A stretch of 33,125 nt of DNA from JAIEPT01 sp038217425 (lineage in GTDB: Bacteria; Planctomycetota; Planctomycetia; Gemmatales; Gemmataceae), in the NCBI GenBank assembly GCA_038217425.1, contig JBBQPM010000063.1:1-33125 (forward strand). The letters run 5' to 3'. The notes under the pieces are model-generated. The model saw only the letters and a list, made by a program, of their open reading frames with translations. It ran no database searches and had not been told where the DNA came from. Positions 7,133-15,338 of this stretch are shown here, piece after piece. Positions within the stretch are counted from its first letter, which is position 1. Each line of letters begins with the position of its first letter. The translations under genes and the position numbers were made by a program.

Positions 7133-8713
7133 ATGAACGCGTTCTTCACCCTGGCGGCCGTCTCTCCCACTCGGCAAAACTCACTACGCACGCTGGCGGT
7201 GGCGCACGTTCTCGGCATTGCGGCGCTCGTTGCCTCGGCTCACTTCACCCGCACGCTCCGTTCGCCGCTGGCGCTGGGGAATCTACTGCTCATCGCCGGC
7301 GTGATCGAGGGCGCCCTGCTCGTCGGTTGGCGACTGGCGCAGCTGCCGAAAAGCCAGGCCCTGGAGTTTCTGCTTGTCAGTCCGCTGCACCCGAGCCGGG
7401 TCTTTCTGGGCGAGGCGGCGGTCGGGCTGGCTCGGCTCGCGCTGGTCACGCTCGCCGGGCTGCCGTTGCTATGTTACCTCATTGGCGTCGGTATGCTCGT
7501 CCCGGAAGATTTGCTGACGCTGGTTGCCCTGCCGCTCGTGTGGGGCGCGTTCACGGGGTTGGGGCTGACGGCCTGGGCGTACGAATCGGTCGAATTTCGC
7601 CGCTGGGGCGAACGCATCGTCATTGCCGGGATCCTCTTCTATCTGCTGGTCGGCGTGCTGGCGGCGGAACATCTGCCGCTCTGGCTCGGCGTTTTCCCGA
7701 GGCCGATCGCGATCGCGTTCTACAGCGCGTTCTTCGGGTTTCACGAATACAATCCGTTCGGCATCGTGCGTCACATGCTCGAGTCGGCGCCGGGCCAGGC
7801 CGATGCGCGAGTCGTGTGGGGCATCCTCATGGGGCTGGTGTTGGCCGGGCTTTGCCTGGCGCGGGCGACCTGGCGGATGCTCGATCATTTCCGCGATACC
7901 CATTATCGTCCGTTGCGGTTGGAGGAGGACGTCGGTCGGGCCGCCGTGGGCGATTGGCCCCTCACCTGGTGGGCGGTCAAACGCGTCAGCAAATACTCCG
8001 GGCGCATCAACCTTTGGCTCGCGGGGGGCTTCGCACTCCTCTTCGCCGCCTACACGCTCGCCGGCGACCGTTGGCCTGCCTGGCTCGGGTCGTCGGTCTT
8101 TCAGATCTTCGAACGGCTCGGCGGCATTCCCATGCTCACCACCGCGCTGGTGCTGCTCGCAGCTGTCCCCGCTGCCTTCCAGTATGGCCTTTGGGATCAC
8201 AGCGATGCCGACCGCGTCCGCCGACTCGAACTGCTTCTGCTCACCGGACTCGGCGCGTCGAGTTATTGGGACGCGGCATTTCAGGCGGCCTGGAAGCGGG
8301 GCCGAGGGTACTTCGCGATCGCCCTGGTCTTGTGGGCGTCAGCGTATTTCGCGGGTCAAATGACCGAGATCGAGGTCGTCGCGGCGCTGTCGGCCGGCGT
8401 CATCCTCTGGGGACTTTACTTCGCGCTCGGCTTCCAGGCGTTCTCGCGCGGCAAGCAGGCGAATCTCCTGGGTCTGACGCTGACCCTCGTGTTGCCGGCG
8501 GCGACCGCGATTGCCGCCCGGCAGGGCTTCGCCGATCTCGCAGTGTTCCTGCCGCCGGGGGGACTTTTCTTCAAGCCCGACTCGCCTGCGTGGGTCACGG
8601 GGGTGATCGTCGCGGGGGGCGTCACGATGTTCTTGATTCATCATGGACTGACGCACTGCGATCATCAACTGCGGCGGTGGTACGACCTCAACCACGGAGC
8701 GCGGGCGACGTAG
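7133..8713 (+). CDS. Polytopic membrane protein, ABC-2 permease-like
   Basis: A 526-residue integral membrane protein with roughly 12 hydrophobic segments, for example LRTLAVAHVLGIAALVASA, LLLIAGVIEGALLVGW, LARLALVTLAGLPLLCYLIG and GERIVIAGILFYLLVGVLA, in two halves separated by a hydrophilic loop near residues 230-290. The arrangement, with motif LEFLLVSPLHPSRVFLGE in the first cytoplasmic loop, resembles ABC-2-type permeases of planctomycetes, which are normally paired with an ATPase. No ATP-binding cassette gene adjoins it, so the partner, if any, is elsewhere. The ATG at 7133 is preferred over the TTG at 7127. It is divergent from comF with a 37-base gap, so their promoters must overlap. 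Export function is an inference. Confidence 0.75.
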   Translation: MNAFFTLAAVSPTRQNSLRTLAVAHVLGIAALVASAHFTRTLRSPLALGNLLLIAGVIEGALLVGWRLAQLPKSQALEFLLVSPLHPSRVFLGEAAVGLARLALVTLAGLPLLCYLIGVGMLVPEDLLTLVALPLVWGAFTGLGLTAWAYESVEFRRWGERIVIAGILFYLLVGVLAAEHLPLWLGVFPRPIAIAFYSAFFGFHEYNPFGIVRHMLESAPGQADARVVWGILMGLVLAGLCLARATWRMLDHFRDTHYRPLRLEEDVGRAAVGDWPLTWWAVKRVSKYSGRINLWLAGGFALLFAAYTLAGDRWPAWLGSSVFQIFERLGGIPMLTTALVLLAAVPAAFQYGLWDHSDADRVRRLELLLLTGLGASSYWDAAFQAAWKRGRGYFAIALVLWASAYFAGQMTEIEVVAALSAGVILWGLYFALGFQAFSRGKQANLLGLTLTLVLPAATAIAARQGFADLAVFLPPGGLFFKPDSPAWVTGVIVAGGVTMFLIHHGLTHCDHQLRRWYDLNHGARAT

Positions 8714-8737
8714 CTTTCGTCGTTGCCGGCGATTCGC

Positions 8738-8792
8738 AGGGCAAGCGGCCTCGCTTGCCTTTGGGGAGTGAGCAAGCAAGGCCGCTTGCCCT
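8738..8792. repeat. Long palindrome in a convergent gap
   Basis: AGGGCAAGCGGCCTCGCTTG at 8738-8757 (arm to 8758) pairs with the arm at 8772-8792, with 20 of 21 positions complementary and a 13-base loop. It lies between two convergent genes and could act as a bidirectional terminator or mRNA-end hairpin. It has no T-tract, so it may instead be a REP-like dispersed palindrome. Confidence 0.7.
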
Positions 8793-8812
8793 ACGGCGGG
8801 CGACGCCGCGGT

Positions 8813-9481
8813 TCACTTGACCTTCGGCTGGATCGTCTCTTTCACCTTCTTGAGGATCTCGCCCGCCTCGGCGGCGCCGAACGCGCCGGCCGCGAACTTC
8901 CAGGTTTCCACCACTTCGTAACGCCGATAAAAGACGACCTGCGTCTCGGCCTCTCCGTCGAGTTTCAAGTCCGCGGGGAGAGCGGGATAACAGCCTACGA
9001 TCACCTTTTGAAACTTACTCGCGTCCTTCCGCATGCGTTCGAGCAGTTCGGTGCGTTTGTTGGTCTCGTCCACCAATTCCTCGGCGACTTTCTTGAAGTC
9101 CAGCCCCTTGGCCGGGATCTCGGGTTTGACGATCGACAGGCCCGCTTGGGGGTGGAGCAGGACGAGGAACGCCTGGAGCTGCGATTCCTTATCTTCCTGC
9201 ACGACAAGGGTCTCGAGATCTTTAAGGAGGTTCCAGACGTCATCCTTGGCGGGATCCTTGGTGACGATTATGACGACGGGTTTGAGATTGTGTCGGCAGA
9301 TGGGGCAGTGGAGGTAGTCCTGTCGGTCGCCGTTGAGGACGAAGATCGGCCATTTGCTGGGGATGAGGGAGCCGATTTGGGGGAACGGCGGCTTGAGTTT
9401 GCCGAGCTGGGAGGGTTTGAATTCCTGGGCGTGGGCCACGGAGCCGAGGGTGACGAGGAGCAAAAGACCGGCACGGAACAT
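8813..9481 (-). CDS. Secreted CxxC protein, possibly thioredoxin-fold
   Basis: A 222-residue exported protein. The start at 9481 gives signal peptide MFRAGLLLLVTLGSVAHAQ and has GGAG six bases upstream; a longer frame from 9553 lacks a signal. After the signal comes a proline-rich segment, then IFVLNGDRQDYLHCPICRHN with a CPIC pair directly before a strand VVIIVTKD. A CxxC ahead of a strand-helix-strand pattern would suit a thioredoxin-like fold, but the cis-Pro motif is not clear. A role in periplasmic redox chemistry or metal binding is a guess. It is likely planctomycete-specific and is followed by a hairpin repeat at its 3' side. Confidence 0.72.
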   Translation of the reverse strand: MFRAGLLLLVTLGSVAHAQEFKPSQLGKLKPPFPQIGSLIPSKWPIFVLNGDRQDYLHCPICRHNLKPVVIIVTKDPAKDDVWNLLKDLETLVVQEDKESQLQAFLVLLHPQAGLSIVKPEIPAKGLDFKKVAEELVDETNKRTELLERMRKDASKFQKVIVGCYPALPADLKLDGEAETQVVFYRRYEVVETWKFAAGAFGAAEAGEILKKVKETIQPKVK

Positions 9482-9558
9482 GGGGAACTCCGGGCATCGA
9501 GAATGAGGAAAACCCGGCGCGCCGTGAGGCGCGTCGGGTTCAGTTGAGGCCAACGCAA

Positions 9559-11367
9559 TTAGCGTTTGCCGGGTCGGTTGCCGCCGGGCCGAGCGGGCGC
9601 TGCCGGACGTTGCGGCGCTGGATTCACCCGCGGCGGCGAGGCCGGACGTTGCGGCGCCGGGTTCACCCGTTGCGGTGCGGCCGGACGTTGCGGCGCTGCG
9701 GGACGTTGCGGCGGAGGCGATGCCGGACGTTGCGGCGCCTGGAACTTCGGCTGCTGCGGCGGCGGCGACGCGGGACGTTGCGGCGGCGGCGACGCGGGAC
9801 GTTGAGGAGCCTGAAATTTCGGCTGTTGCGGCGGCTGAAACTTCGGCTGTTGCGGCTGAACGAACTGCGGCTTCGGCTGTTGCGGCTGAACGAACTGCGG
9901 CTTCGGCTGTTGCGGCTGAACGATCTGCGGCTTCGGCTGTTGCGGCTGAACGATCTGCGGCTTCGGCTGCTGGAAGTTCGGCTGTTGTCCCAACGGCCCC
10001 TTCGGCTGCTGGAAGTTCGGCTGTTGTCCTAACGGCCCCTTCGGCTGCTGGAGGTTCGGCTGTTGTCCCAACGGCCCCTTCGGCTGCTTAGTCTCCGATT
10101 GGCCCAGCGGTTGCTTCGGCTGCCCCTGGTTCCCCGTGAACGTCGGGCGTTGGAAGTTCGGCGTCCCCGGATTGCCGTCGCGTTTGCCAAGCCCTTTCTC
10201 CACGCGGACTTTGCCCAACTCTCGGATCTCAGTCGATTGCGATAGCAGGGTCTTCTGCCGAATCACGTCGGTCTTGACCAGCTTGACCTTCGCGTTATTG
10301 AACTGATCGAGCGGCCGAACCAATCCTGGGTTCTGACCTTTGCCGAAGTTCTTGTTCCCGTTGTTGCGCTGCTCCTGGGCCAGGAACGTCCGTGCCGGAG
10401 GGGGGACTCGGCCGGCTTCGCGGTCGGCGAAGTCGCGTCGCAGGTTCGTGTTCCAGTCCCGATTGTTGCGGTTCTGCCAACGGGCATAAGCGAACAGCGG
10501 ACTCTGCGGACGTTCGAACCACGGCGTGAATCCGGCGCGGCGATAGTTGGCGCCGTAGAAATCGCCGAAGTAAAAGTGCATCGAGTTCCGGTTAAAGAAC
10601 AGCGACGCGGCGAATCCGGGCCCGCCAATCGCGTACCGGGGACGATAATGCCAGCCCGGCGTGTTCCAGTACGGACGATTGAAGTAGACCGGCGCGAACA
10701 GGATGCCGCGGTCCTCCAGCGGATAATCCCAGTATCCCGCGACATATTGATAGCCTTGCGGCGACCAGCAGTAGCGCGGGCCGATCCAGAGCTGATCGGG
10801 TTGACCGACGGCCCAGTAGCCGGCACGCCAAAAGAAGCGATCGTCGTCGCCGTACTGCCAGTATCCCTGGACGTAGACGTGGTTGGGATCGCCGTTCTGC
10901 GGAACTTCCGTCTCCAGCGGAGCCGGGGGTTCGGGGGTGTACCGCACCGCATTGGGGTCCATCGGGCCCCAGTAGCCGGAAACCCAGCGCCAGCCTTCGG
11001 GGGTCTGCACCCATTGCCCGGCGACAAAGCGCGTGCCCGGCGGCGGAATACGATAAACGCCCGAGACCCAGATAAAGTCATTCCGATCGGCATCCCATGC
11101 CCAGTACCCGCCGATCCACTGCACGTTGTCGCCTTCGGGGGCTTGTTCGGGCGGTAGTTCGGGAATTGGTTGCGGAGGGGCCTTGGGCACCACGGCGCCC
11201 GGGCCCGGAGGAACGTCGGTCGGTTGCGCAAATGCCTCGTGAACCGGGCCGCGCGCTTCGACTTCTTGATCTTGATCGAACGCCACCGGAGGGGGCGGCA
11301 ATTGACCGAAAACCGTGACGGCCCCCAAGACCGCCACGAATGCACTGCTCAAATAAAGAAACCTCAT
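9559..11367 (-). CDS. YXWGXW-repeat envelope protein with Pro/Gln-rich tail
   Basis: A 602-residue secreted protein. The start at 11367 gives signal peptide MRFLYLSSAFVAVLGAVTVFG and has AGAGGTGA upstream. Residues ~75-260 carry aromatic repeats of the YXWGXW kind (WIGGYWAWD, WVSGYWGPMD, YVQGYWQYGDD, YVAGYWDYP), each probably a short beta hairpin and common in planctomycete envelope proteins. Residues ~390-602 are low complexity: GPLGQQPNFQQPK units, then QPQQPKPQ(I/F)V units, then PQRPASPP units, ending in a basic tail GNRPGKR. The tail is encoded by tandem DNA repeats (9841-10078). The fold and tail suggest a surface or periplasmic scaffold; no enzymatic motif is seen. It is monocistronic. 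Confidence 0.88.
   Translation of the reverse strand: MRFLYLSSAFVAVLGAVTVFGQLPPPPVAFDQDQEVEARGPVHEAFAQPTDVPPGPGAVVPKAPPQPIPELPPEQAPEGDNVQWIGGYWAWDADRNDFIWVSGVYRIPPPGTRFVAGQWVQTPEGWRWVSGYWGPMDPNAVRYTPEPPAPLETEVPQNGDPNHVYVQGYWQYGDDDRFFWRAGYWAVGQPDQLWIGPRYCWSPQGYQYVAGYWDYPLEDRGILFAPVYFNRPYWNTPGWHYRPRYAIGGPGFAASLFFNRNSMHFYFGDFYGANYRRAGFTPWFERPQSPLFAYARWQNRNNRDWNTNLRRDFADREAGRVPPPARTFLAQEQRNNGNKNFGKGQNPGLVRPLDQFNNAKVKLVKTDVIRQKTLLSQSTEIRELGKVRVEKGLGKRDGNPGTPNFQRPTFTGNQGQPKQPLGQSETKQPKGPLGQQPNLQQPKGPLGQQPNFQQPKGPLGQQPNFQQPKPQIVQPQQPKPQIVQPQQPKPQFVQPQQPKPQFVQPQQPKFQPPQQPKFQAPQRPASPPPQRPASPPPQQPKFQAPQRPASPPPQRPAAPQRPAAPQRVNPAPQRPASPPRVNPAPQRPAAPARPGGNRPGKR
9841..10078. repeat. Tandem 30-bp (x4) and 39-bp (x3) repeats inside the YXWGXW gene
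   Basis: Four head-to-tail 30-base units fill 9841-9960: two identical copies, then two copies identical to each other that differ from the first pair by one base. Three 39-base units fill 9962-10000, 10001-10039 and 10040-10078 with one difference each. Both unit lengths are multiples of three, so copy-number change keeps the frame and alters only tail length. Very low divergence implies recent slippage or duplication. Confidence 0.93.
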
Positions 11368-11637
11368 GATGTCACCTCTTTCTCGAGGAGCTTCCGCCAT
11401 TCTAAAACGGATTCCCCCACTTCACAACGTTCATTCGCCCGAAACTTGCGCCCGAAACCCCCGAAACCCGTAGACTTTGCGGGTTGCGAGTCTCGCGGCT
11501 GCCAGCCTGCCTTCTTTGACTAATCGATACGATCCGGCTCCAACCGGGCGGAATTTGCCGAAGATGCTCTTGTTTCGCTTGAGGCAAATCGGCTAAGCAC
11601 GATACCATGCCCTCAGAGGGCGAAGGATTGCGGCATT

Positions 11638-12126
11638 ATGGTCGATTATCACATACAGCCGAACTCGCGGGTCTGTGCGGCGAGCGGTCGAGAGCTGAAG
11701 CCAGGCGAGCGTTACTTTTCCGCCCTGCTCGACGAGGGGGGGAAGTTTACCCGCAAAGACTATGCCAAGGAGGCGTGGACCGGCCCCCCCGAAGGAACTT
11801 TTAGCTTCTGGACCGGAAAAGTTCCAACGCCCAGCGAGACGACCAAGCCCCGTTTCGACGACGACGTCCTGGAAGATTGCTTCCATCGGCTCGAAGGGCA
11901 GCTCGAAGCAAGTCAGCTCAACTTCCGCTACGTGGTCGCCCTGCTGCTCATTCGCAGGAAACGGTTTCGCTTCGAGAGCACGGTGACGGTAGCGCCCGGC
12001 GAGGAACAGATCGCGCTGACGAGTGTGAAAACGGGCGAGAAGTACCAGATCCCCAATCCGCATCTGAGCGACGCTCAGATGGCTCAGGTTCAGGAAGAAG
12101 TGTTTCGCGTGCTCGGCTGGAGTTAG
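11638..12126 (+). CDS. Conserved planctomycete hypothetical protein
   Basis: A 162-residue cytoplasmic protein with no signal peptide or membrane segment. The N-terminal part has C13 and a short CAASGRELKPGERYFSALLD segment, then EAWTGPPEGTFSFWTGKVP, then PRFDDDVLEDCFHRLE and a helix LNFRYVVALLLIRRKRFRFE. I recognise this layout as a conserved planctomycete family without assigned function. The first segment could be half of a metal site, but only one cysteine is present there. The start at 11638 has AAGGA ten bases upstream. The upstream gap 11368-11637, divergent from the YXWGXW gene, must carry promoters for both, but none is clear. A long palindrome begins 5 bases after the stop codon. 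Confidence 0.78.
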   Translation: MVDYHIQPNSRVCAASGRELKPGERYFSALLDEGGKFTRKDYAKEAWTGPPEGTFSFWTGKVPTPSETTKPRFDDDVLEDCFHRLEGQLEASQLNFRYVVALLLIRRKRFRFESTVTVAPGEEQIALTSVKTGEKYQIPNPHLSDAQMAQVQEEVFRVLGWS

Positions 12127-12130
12127 GGAT

Positions 12131-12194
12131 TTTCCGAGCCGGGAGCGTAAGCGACGTGCCCGTCCGATCGTCGCTCACGCTTCCGGCTCGGAAA
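12131..12194. repeat. Dispersed palindrome, family A copy 1
   Basis: The arm 12131-12156 (TTTCCGAGCCGGGAGCGTAA and on) pairs with 12169-12194 with only two mismatches. A second copy of the same family is at 25734-25794. It fills almost the entire gap between the hypothetical gene (stop 12126) and the lipoprotein gene (start 12209), ending just before the ribosome-binding site. Confidence 0.85.
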
Positions 12195-12208
12195 TAGTGG
12201 AGATTGCG

Positions 12209-13117
12209 ATGCGTCTTGTTTTGGCTGCTCTCGTCTTGACGAGCCTCACCGGCTGCCTCAACACGCGCTTCGGCAATCTCTTTACGCCGCGCGAGCGTGA
12301 GAAGGACACCGGTCCGCTCCCGGCGGTGCCTGCCAAAACGGCGCTCGTCGAGTATCTGAACGCCAACTCCGACCGCGTCACCGGCATGCGCGTCGAGAAC
12401 ATGACCGTCAGCGTCTCGCAAGGCTTTCGACCTCCAATCAGCCTCGACGCCAAGATGCTCGTGGAGAAGCCGCGCAACGTCCTCTTTCAGGCCGACTTCC
12501 TCAGCAAGACCATGTTCTCCGTCGGCTCCAACCAGAACGAGTTCTGGTTCTGGAACAGCCAGGATCGTTCGCCGAAACAGTACTACTGCTCGTACCAGGA
12601 TTTTCAGGAAGGCCGATTCCCGGCGGAGCTGCCGGTTTCGTTTCAGCCCGAATGGCTGCTCGAGGTCATGGGACTGGGCAATTACGGTTCGCCGGAACGT
12701 TACACGCTCGAGAGCGACAATCGGCACATTCGGCTGGTGGAAAAGACGAGGACGCCCCAGGGGCGGCCGATCCGCAAGATCATCGTGCTCAATCGCCGGG
12801 AGGTGCAGATCCCGAGTCCGCAGGTGGTTGCCTTCTTGCTGGTCGACGATTCGACGAACAAGGAACTGGTGAGCGTGAAGGTAACGGAGACGCAACTCGC
12901 CGCGGTCGATGCGTCGCGGGCCGCGATCCTGCCGAAGCGGATGGAGATCCACATGCACCAGGACAACGTCAAGCTTGCCCTGCACTTCGGGTCGATCAAG
13001 CTTAACCCTGAGGCGAACCCCGGGCTATTCGTTCGCCGGCCGCTGCCGGGCGTGGAATCGGTCGACCTGGGCAAGCTCGGCGGCCCGGCGGTCCAGCAGA
13101 CGCAATCGCAACGATAG
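12209..13117 (+). CDS. Lipoprotein, LolA/LolB-like lipid-binding fold possible
   Basis: A 302-residue predicted lipoprotein. The start at 12209 has GGAG six bases upstream, whereas the GTG at 12197 would overlap that site. The signal MRLVLAALVLTSLTGC has a lipobox LTGC with Cys16 as the expected acylation site. The mature part is beta-rich, with alternating segments MRVENMTVSVSQG, ISLDAKMLVEKPRNVLFQAD, FSVGSNQNEFWFWN and RLVEKTRTPQGRPIRKIIV. This pattern resembles the half-barrel of outer-membrane lipoprotein-sorting proteins, with 'WFW' in the position where LolA-like domains report bound ligand. That is an inference; the lipoprotein call is direct from sequence. The C-terminal end is Gln-rich and probably disordered. 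Confidence 0.82.
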   Translation: MRLVLAALVLTSLTGCLNTRFGNLFTPREREKDTGPLPAVPAKTALVEYLNANSDRVTGMRVENMTVSVSQGFRPPISLDAKMLVEKPRNVLFQADFLSKTMFSVGSNQNEFWFWNSQDRSPKQYYCSYQDFQEGRFPAELPVSFQPEWLLEVMGLGNYGSPERYTLESDNRHIRLVEKTRTPQGRPIRKIIVLNRREVQIPSPQVVAFLLVDDSTNKELVSVKVTETQLAAVDASRAAILPKRMEIHMHQDNVKLALHFGSIKLNPEANPGLFVRRPLPGVESVDLGKLGGPAVQQTQSQR

Positions 13118-13123
13118 CGCCGC

Positions 13124-13399
13124 TCACTTCTTCGACGAGTCGCTCGGCCCCGGGTCGCGGAGGCTCGCAACGACCGCGAGGAACAACCCCAGGCCCGCCA
13201 TCCACAACGGCGCCGAAGGGAGCACCTTCTTGAGCAGCACGATGTGCTGGAACTGAATGCCGATGATCGGCAGGAAGAACGAGGCGATCGCCATCGCGAT
13301 CAGGAAAAGTCCAGCGCCCTTGACGGCACTTGCTTGCTGGTGGAGTTGATCTTGCGGGCTCAAGTTGTCGGTGGCGTTCGAGTTCTGGTCGGCGTTCAT
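13124..13399 (-). CDS. Small membrane protein with two transmembrane helices
   Basis: A 91-residue protein starting at 13399 (MNADQNSN) with GGAG upstream; a longer frame from 13621 would run antisense into rsgA and was rejected. The N-terminal 25 residues are polar, followed by two hydrophobic helices (GAGLFLIAMAIASFFLPIIG and APLWMAGLGLFLAVVASL) and a short polar tail ending in KK. No catalytic residues are visible and I do not recognise the family. It is convergent with the lipoprotein gene (6-base gap) and divergent from rsgA. Confidence 0.72.
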   Translation of the reverse strand: MNADQNSNATDNLSPQDQLHQQASAVKGAGLFLIAMAIASFFLPIIGIQFQHIVLLKKVLPSAPLWMAGLGLFLAVVASLRDPGPSDSSKK

Positions 13400-13562
13400 G
13401 GTTGGCTCCAGGCTGAGGGTTTTGGTTGCGTTCTGCCTGGGGATTGCCGACGCCCCGCGCGACCGGCCAAGTTTCCTCGAGATTCTTTCCCACCTCCGAA
13501 CCCGGTCGCGTTCCGCACGCTCCTCGAGTAGAATGACACGGTCGTCCAAACTCAGGTGGTGC

Positions 13563-14690
13563 ATGTCCGAAAAGAAACGCGTCGAGTTTCGCAAAAATCG
13601 CACGAAGCCGCCCCGGCCCAACGACTGGACGCGCGGCTTCCAGTCGCACGGCTACGAAAACGAGGCCACCCTCAATAACGAACGCGTCCGCGCCAAGGGC
13701 GACCTCTCGCGCAAACGGACCATCGAGACCGACGTCGGCGCCAGCATCATGCCCGTCGTCGATGCCGAAAACTGGATCCAGGGCCGAGTCCTGCGCATGC
13801 ACGGACTCGCCTCCGTCGTGCAGACCGACGACGGCAAACAGGTCCGTTGCGGCGTCCGCCGACTGCTCAAATCGATCTCCACCGACGAGCGCAACATCGT
13901 CGCCACCGGCGACCGCGTCTGGATTCGCCTGGGCATGAACGACGAAGGCGTGATCGAACGCGTCGAGCCCCGGCACGGTCTGCTCACGCGCGCCTCCAAA
14001 GGTCGCGAACACATCCTGGTCGCCAACGTCGATCAAGTCGTCATCGTCATGTCGCTGGCCGAGCCCAGCGTCAAGCCGCACCTCATCGACCGCTACCTCG
14101 CCAGCGCCGAGCGCGGCGGCCTCAAGCCCATTTTGTGTCTCAACAAAATCGACCTCGTGGACATCGTCGACGTGCAACCGCTGGTCGGCTTCTACAGCCA
14201 ACTCGGCGTCCCTACCCTCCTTACCAGCGCAAACACCGGCGCGGGCATCCAGCGGCTCCGCGCGCTCCTCGTTGATCGCCAAAGCGTCTTCTCCGGCCAG
14301 AGCGGCGTCGGCAAATCGTCGCTTCTCAACGCCCTGCAGCCCGGGCTCAATCTGCAAGTGCGCGAAGTCAGCGACGTCAATCAAAAAGGCAAGCACACCA
14401 CCACAACGGCGCAGATCCTTAAGCTCGATTTCGGCGGTTGGGTCGTCGACACGCCCGGCATCCGCCAGTTCGCCTTGTGGGACATCCAGCCCGAGGAAGT
14501 CGAGGGCTACTTCGCGGAGTTCCGCGCCTTCGTGGCCTTGTGCAGTTTCCCCGACTGCACGCACACGCACGAAGAGCGTTGCGGCGTCAAGGACGCCGTG
14601 GCTCGCAAGCTCATCAGCGAGCGGCGCTACTACAGTTATCTAGGAATGTTTTCGGGCCGGCCGGAAGTGGAACACGACGACGCGGAGTGA
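13563..14690 (+). CDS. rsgA: Ribosome small-subunit biogenesis GTPase RsgA
   Basis: A 375-residue circularly permuted GTPase that acts late in 30S maturation. Order of elements: a basic N-terminal extension (MSEKKRVEFRKNRTKPPR), an OB-fold (about 72-150), then the permuted GTPase with G4 NKID (194-197), a SAN motif as G5 (222-224), G1 GQSGVGKSS (245-253) and G3 DTPG (296-299). The C-terminal zinc finger has C327, C332, H334 and C340. All catalytic and metal ligands are present. The start at 13563 gives the family-like basic N-terminus; longer frames from 13365 are antisense to the small membrane gene. It is longer than E. coli RsgA (350 aa), mainly through the basic extension. It is probably constitutive; the downstream hairpin may end the transcript. 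Confidence 0.96.
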   Translation: MSEKKRVEFRKNRTKPPRPNDWTRGFQSHGYENEATLNNERVRAKGDLSRKRTIETDVGASIMPVVDAENWIQGRVLRMHGLASVVQTDDGKQVRCGVRRLLKSISTDERNIVATGDRVWIRLGMNDEGVIERVEPRHGLLTRASKGREHILVANVDQVVIVMSLAEPSVKPHLIDRYLASAERGGLKPILCLNKIDLVDIVDVQPLVGFYSQLGVPTLLTSANTGAGIQRLRALLVDRQSVFSGQSGVGKSSLLNALQPGLNLQVREVSDVNQKGKHTTTTAQILKLDFGGWVVDTPGIRQFALWDIQPEEVEGYFAEFRAFVALCSFPDCTHTHEERCGVKDAVARKLISERRYYSYLGMFSGRPEVEHDDAE

Positions 14691-14695
14691 AAATC

Positions 14696-14723
14696 CTCGT
14701 CCCGGGCAGAGCCCGGGAACGAG
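14696..14723. terminator. GC-rich hairpin after rsgA
   Basis: CTCGTCCCGGGC and GCCCGGGAACGAG pair around a 3-base loop with one bulge, starting 5 bases after the rsgA stop. No T-tract follows, so termination is uncertain and it may belong to a dispersed palindrome family. The remaining 14724-14926 shows nothing I can support. Confidence 0.45.
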
Positions 14724-14926
14724 AACTGGTCCACTGGCGGCGGTTGGATGAGCTGATTATTGGAGCCCGATTCTTTGACTTGCTCCAGACTCTATCTTGT
14801 CCGCCCACGCCGACCGACGTTGGCGGCTTGTCTGTTCCGACTCCCCTCCGCAATCCGACCGCGCAAACCTTTTACATTCGCGAAGGCGGCTTGTGGACGG
14901 AATTGGCGCCGGCCTCAATGGACGTT

Positions 14927-15289
14927 CTATTTCTTCGCCCGCTTCAACTCGTCGAGCGCACCTTTGTCGTTCAGCGTGATTAGCATGTTGTCGGTAAGAG
15001 TCTGGATCGTGAGGATATTTACCTCCTCTTGCCCTTTCTCCTTACGCGTTGTGGTGAGTTTCTTTCCCTCGACCTTGTACGTGGCCACCAACTTCTTCTC
15101 CTCCTTCCCCTTGGGGATGAGAATGAGTTTGCCATCCTTCGTGAACTCGACCGAGGAGCCAGCCGGGGCATCGACGCTCTTGACGACTTCCCAGTGGCCG
15201 ACGATGGTCGCCTTGTTCGGATCCCCAGCCTGCACAATACCGCCAAAAGACAGGACAACAACGGCTGCAGCGGCGTGGATGACATTCAT
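14927..15289 (-). CDS. TIGR03066-type small secreted protein (Gemmata paralogous family)
   Basis: A 120-residue exported protein with signal peptide MNVIHAAAAVVVLSFGGIVQA. The start at 15289 is supported by AAGGAG seven bases upstream; the longer frame from 15328 begins before that site. The mature part follows the TIGR03066/TIGR03067 pattern: IVGHWEVVKS, then SSVEFTKDGKLILIPK, then a lysine-rich YKVEGKKL, then LTIQTLTDNMLITLNDKG. It probably forms a small lipocalin-like beta barrel. These families are expanded in Gemmata and their role is unknown. The recognition supports a Gemmataceae origin. A repeat with terminal inverted repeats lies immediately upstream of its leader. Confidence 0.85.
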   Translation of the reverse strand: MNVIHAAAAVVVLSFGGIVQAGDPNKATIVGHWEVVKSVDAPAGSSVEFTKDGKLILIPKGKEEKKLVATYKVEGKKLTTTRKEKGQEEVNILTIQTLTDNMLITLNDKGALDELKRAKK

Positions 15290-15338
15290 CGGAAACTCCT
15301 TCAAGTGCGTGGATCGTGGTGGAATCAAAGAACCTTAC

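Noticed and set aside
6850..8820. 656-codon plus-strand ORF across comF and the membrane-protein gene
   Set aside because: It is arginine-rich, unlike any protein, and overlaps two well-supported genes; it is a shadow produced by high GC.
9841..10078. Possible CRISPR array
   Set aside because: Units are contiguous without spacers and encode an in-frame Pro/Gln-rich tail.
13002..14570. 522-codon minus-strand ORF antisense to rsgA
   Set aside because: rsgA has all GTPase motifs on the plus strand; the antisense frame is a codon-bias artefact.
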